DNA of 9,531 nt, from the NCBI GenBank assembly GCA_905215665.1, contig CAJMQR010000035.1, positions 1 through 9,531 of the forward strand, read 5' to 3'. Position numbers and translations under genes: made by a program. How positions within the stretch are numbered: position 1 is the first letter of the stretch; the number at the start of each line of letters is the position of its first letter. This stretch comes from an uncultured bacterium (GTDB lineage: Bacteria; Bacillota; Clostridia; Oscillospirales; Oscillospiraceae). Below are positions 7,155 to 9,531 of the stretch, piece by piece. The notes under the pieces are model-generated. The model worked only from the letters and a program-made list of their open reading frames with translations. It was not told the origin of the DNA and made no database searches.

Positions 7155-7659
7155 GGAGCAGCTCAAGACTCGTATTGCGGAGCTGGGCAAGCAACTGGCG
7201 GCGGAATACGAGGACAAGGAGCCGATCTTCGTCGGCGTGCTGAAGGGTGTTGTCAACTTTTTTACGGATATGGTTCGGGCGACTCCGATCCGCTGCCAGT
7301 ATGATTTTCTGGCGGTCTCGTCCTACGGCTCCGGTACCACCAGCAGCGGTGAGGTAAAAATGCTCAAGGATGTTTCCTGCGATATTCACGGCAGGCATGT
7401 CGTGATTCTGGAGGACATACTCGACACCGGACTTACCCTGAAATTCGTGCGCGAGCATCTGCTGGCCATGGGGCCTGCCTCTTTGAAGATCTGTACCCTC
7501 CTCGACAAACCGGAACGCCGCAAGGTCGATATCTACGCGGACTATGTCGGCTTCACGATCCCGAATGAATTTGTGGTGGGCTATGGCCTGGATTACCAGG
7601 AATTCTACCGCAATCTTCCTTTTGTGGGCGTCCTGAAACCGGAGGTCTATTCCAAATAA
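7120..7659 (+). CDS. hpt: Hypoxanthine phosphoribosyltransferase
   Basis: This 179-residue cytoplasmic enzyme salvages hypoxanthine (and usually guanine) by joining it to PRPP to form IMP or GMP. The PRPP-binding motif VVILEDILDTGLT lies at residues 94-106, with the acidic pair E98-D99 and the likely catalytic D102. Other family landmarks are LKG (41-43), the flexible-loop SSYG (67-70), K123, which normally contacts the purine, and FVVGYGLDYQEFYRNLP (151-167). Length is typical (about 180). AGAGGAG (7106-7112) lies 7 nt before the ATG and, like the start, is inside the end of tilS, so translation is probably coupled. It sits between tilS and ftsH as hprT does in Bacillus subtilis. Substrate preference cannot be fixed from sequence alone. 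Confidence 0.97.
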   Translation: MIQDIARVLISEEQLKTRIAELGKQLAAEYEDKEPIFVGVLKGVVNFFTDMVRATPIRCQYDFLAVSSYGSGTTSSGEVKMLKDVSCDIHGRHVVILEDILDTGLTLKFVREHLLAMGPASLKICTLLDKPERRKVDIYADYVGFTIPNEFVVGYGLDYQEFYRNLPFVGVLKPEVYSK

Positions 7660-7664
7660 AGGAG
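7658..7664 (+). promoter_or_regulatory. Ribosome binding site fixing the TTG start of ftsH
   Basis: AAAGGAG begins within the hpt stop codon and ends 7 nt before the TTG at 7672. The first in-frame ATG falls at codon 21, inside the first transmembrane helix, so it cannot be the true start. This site therefore decides the start and suggests coupling with hpt. Confidence 0.85.
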
Positions 7665-7671
7665 CAAGGAC

Positions 7672-9531
7672 TTGAGTAAACGTTCAAAACTTTTTTCCAT
7701 TCTGATTTATACCCTCATCTTTGCCTGCATCATGATCCTGTGCTACAATCTGCTCAGCGGACCCAAGGCAAAGGAGGTTACCTATTCCGAAATGTGCGCC
7801 CTCTTCCGCGGAGAAAAGGTGAAATCCTTCACCTTTGAGGACAACGTCATTACGATGGAGCTGTCCGAGCCGATGCAGGACGGCGCGACCAAGGTTGAGC
7901 ATGAGCTTGCCAGCCTGAGTATCTTCTACGAGGATCTGGGCGAGACCATTCAGGAGCAGAGCGAGGCGGGTACCTTAAAGGAATATAACTATGTCCCTCT
8001 CAAGGGCACACCCTGGTATATCCAGCTCCTGCCCTACGCCCTGCTGATGGTGATCCTGATTGCCTCCATGTATTTCCTGATGGTTCGCGCCGGAAGGGGA
8101 GACGGCGGCGCGCTCAAATTCGGCAAGGCCAACGTCCGCGTCGGTTCCGGCGAGAAGAAGGTCACCTTTGCGGACGTCGCCGGCGCGGAGGAGGAAAAGC
8201 AGGAGCTGGAGGAGATCGTCGATTTTCTCCGCAACCCGCAGAAGTATCGCCGCATTGGCGCGAAAATTCCCAAGGGCGTACTGCTGGTCGGCCCTCCGGG
8301 CACCGGCAAAACGCTGATCGCCAAGGCCGTCGCAGGCGAGGCGGGCGTGCAGTTTTTGTCGATCTCCGGCTCTGACTTTGTCGAGCTGTATGTCGGCGTC
8401 GGCGCCAGCCGCGTGCGAGACCTGTTCGAACAGGCCAAGAAGGGCGCGCCCTCCATCATCTTTATTGACGAGATCGACGCCGTCGGCCGGCGCCGCGGCG
8501 CAGGTCTGGGCGGCGGCCACGACGAGCGGGAGCAGACCCTCAACCAGCTCCTTGTGGAAATGGACGGCTTCGGCAGCAACGAGGGCGTTATTGTCATGGC
8601 GGCCACGAACCGGCAGGACATCCTTGACCCGGCGCTGCTGCGTCCCGGCCGCTTTGACCGGCAAATCTATGTCAGCGCGCCCGACGTCAAGGGCCGCGAG
8701 GAGATTCTCAAGGTACACGCCCGGGATAAGCAGCTTGCGGAGGATGTGGATCTGAAGGTGATCGCCCGTTCCACCGGCGGCTTTACCGGCGCGGATCTGG
8801 CAAACCTTCTCAACGAAGCTGCGCTGTATGCCGCGCGTCATAATTCTCCCGTCATCACCATGCAGGCTCTGGAATCCTCCATCCTCAAGGTGATCGCCGG
8901 CCCGGAGAAGCGCAGCCGCGTCAGCCTGCAGCGGGATCTGCGCATGACCGCCATCCATGAGGCGGGGCATGCCGTGGCAACGTATTTCCTGCCCACCCAG
9001 GACCCCGTGCATCAGATCACGATCGTCCCCAGAGGCCGGACGCTTGGCATGACCATCAGCCTGCCGGAGGAGGAGAGCACCCACCTGACGCGCAACCAGA
9101 TGTACGAGCAGATCGTCACCCTGCTGGGCGGCCGCGTAGCGGAAAAGCTGGAATACGACGATGTATCCACAGGCGCCTCCAACGATCTGCAGCGTGCGAC
9201 GAAGATTGCCCACGATATGGTTGCGAAGTTCGGCATGAGCGCGCGTATCGGCTCGGTGTCCTTTGACAACGACGACGAGATTTTTGTCGGGCGGGATTAC
9301 GAGCGTACCAAGTCCTATTCCGAGCAGACGGGCGCGCAGATCGACGAGGAAATCAAAAACGTGATCGACCGCGCCTATGCGCAGTGCATGCAGATTCTGA
9401 AGGACAACGCAGGAAAGCTGCATGAGATCGCGCAGTTCCTGCTGGAGCATGAGACGATGAGCCGCAGACAGTTTGAAGCGTGCATGCGCGGAGAACCCAT
9501 TCCCGACACCGCCGAGGGCTTCTTCGACGAG
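7672..9531 (+). CDS. ftsH: ATP-dependent zinc metalloprotease FtsH (3' end outside the window)
   Basis: The frame is open for 620 codons to the window edge, so the C-terminus is missing, probably by only tens of residues given a usual length of 610-660. FtsH is a hexameric membrane AAA+ protease that degrades misfolded membrane proteins and regulators. Transmembrane helices lie at about residues 7-28 and 119-138, flanking a short extracytoplasmic domain. The AAA+ module has Walker A GPPGTGKT (207-214), pore loop YVG (240-242), Walker B IIFIDE (D266, E267) and arginine fingers R327 and R330 in RPGRFDR. The protease domain has HEAGH (H429, E430, H433) and the third zinc ligand D505 in TGASND. 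The start is TTG, chosen on the ribosome binding site 7 nt upstream and on retaining the first helix. It lies 12 nt after hpt. The pore aromatic is Tyr where Phe is more usual. Confidence 0.97.
   Translation, partial: MSKRSKLFSILIYTLIFACIMILCYNLLSGPKAKEVTYSEMCALFRGEKVKSFTFEDNVITMELSEPMQDGATKVEHELASLSIFYEDLGETIQEQSEAGTLKEYNYVPLKGTPWYIQLLPYALLMVILIASMYFLMVRAGRGDGGALKFGKANVRVGSGEKKVTFADVAGAEEEKQELEEIVDFLRNPQKYRRIGAKIPKGVLLVGPPGTGKTLIAKAVAGEAGVQFLSISGSDFVELYVGVGASRVRDLFEQAKKGAPSIIFIDEIDAVGRRRGAGLGGGHDEREQTLNQLLVEMDGFGSNEGVIVMAATNRQDILDPALLRPGRFDRQIYVSAPDVKGREEILKVHARDKQLAEDVDLKVIARSTGGFTGADLANLLNEAALYAARHNSPVITMQALESSILKVIAGPEKRSRVSLQRDLRMTAIHEAGHAVATYFLPTQDPVHQITIVPRGRTLGMTISLPEEESTHLTRNQMYEQIVTLLGGRVAEKLEYDDVSTGASNDLQRATKIAHDMVAKFGMSARIGSVSFDNDDEIFVGRDYERTKSYSEQTGAQIDEEIKNVIDRAYAQCMQILKDNAGKLHEIAQFLLEHETMSRRQFEACMRGEPIPDTAEGFFDE

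Noticed and set aside
9163..9171. GTATCCACA, one mismatch from the DnaA box TTATCCACA
   Set aside because: It is a single isolated copy inside ftsH and encodes the conserved VSTG segment before the zinc ligand; no cluster of boxes or AT-rich unwinding region accompanies it.
7975..9450. 491-codon open frame on the minus strand opposite ftsH
   Set aside because: It is antisense to FtsH with all its catalytic motifs intact, and shows no domain of its own.
1..9531. A novel defence, mobile or biosynthetic system in the window
   Set aside because: Every substantial coding region belongs to a well-known housekeeping family with intact motifs. I saw no direct-repeat arrays, terminal inverted repeats, recombinase genes or unexplained gaps beyond the 313-base intergenic region.

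Overview
The window reads as a core housekeeping segment from a moderately GC-rich Firmicute, most likely of class Clostridia (an Oscillospiraceae/Ruminococcaceae-like lineage). This rests on family content (RNase J, GdpP, clostridial-style FtsH), strong AAAGGAG-type ribosome binding sites, sigma-A-like extended -10 promoters, frequent TTG starts and a G/C-rich third codon position. The lineage is an inference; no 16S or marker comparison was possible.

Layout. On the minus strand, positions 1-1656 encode ribonuclease J. A 313-base divergent intergenic region (1657-1969) carries facing promoters: an extended -10 for rnj on the minus strand and a good -35/extended -10 pair for the rightward genes. 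The rnj transcript would have a leader of about 150 nt with several small hairpins.

From 1970 to the right edge, six genes lie head to tail on the plus strand: gdpP (c-di-AMP phosphodiesterase), rplI (ribosomal protein L9), dnaB (replicative helicase), tilS (tRNA-Ile lysidine synthetase), hpt (hypoxanthine phosphoribosyltransferase) and ftsH (membrane AAA+ zinc protease, cut by the window edge). Gaps are 14, 34, -11, -35 and 12 nt and no terminator is visible, so they look like one operon. It joins two blocks kept apart in Bacillus subtilis: gdpP-rplI-dnaC and tilS-hprT-ftsH.

The genes cover RNA decay, second-messenger turnover, ribosome structure, replication, tRNA decoding, purine salvage and membrane protein quality control. 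They share a growth-linked theme rather than forming a pathway. All recognised active-site motifs are intact. I found no mobile element, CRISPR array, tRNA, rRNA or defence system, and no convincing undescribed system. The points worth a second look are modest: three TTG starts, the divergent promoter region with a tandem AT-rich heptamer, the structured rnj leader, a sharply AT-rich patch with a palindrome and possible promoter inside tilS, a Tyr in the FtsH pore loop, and the merged operon.
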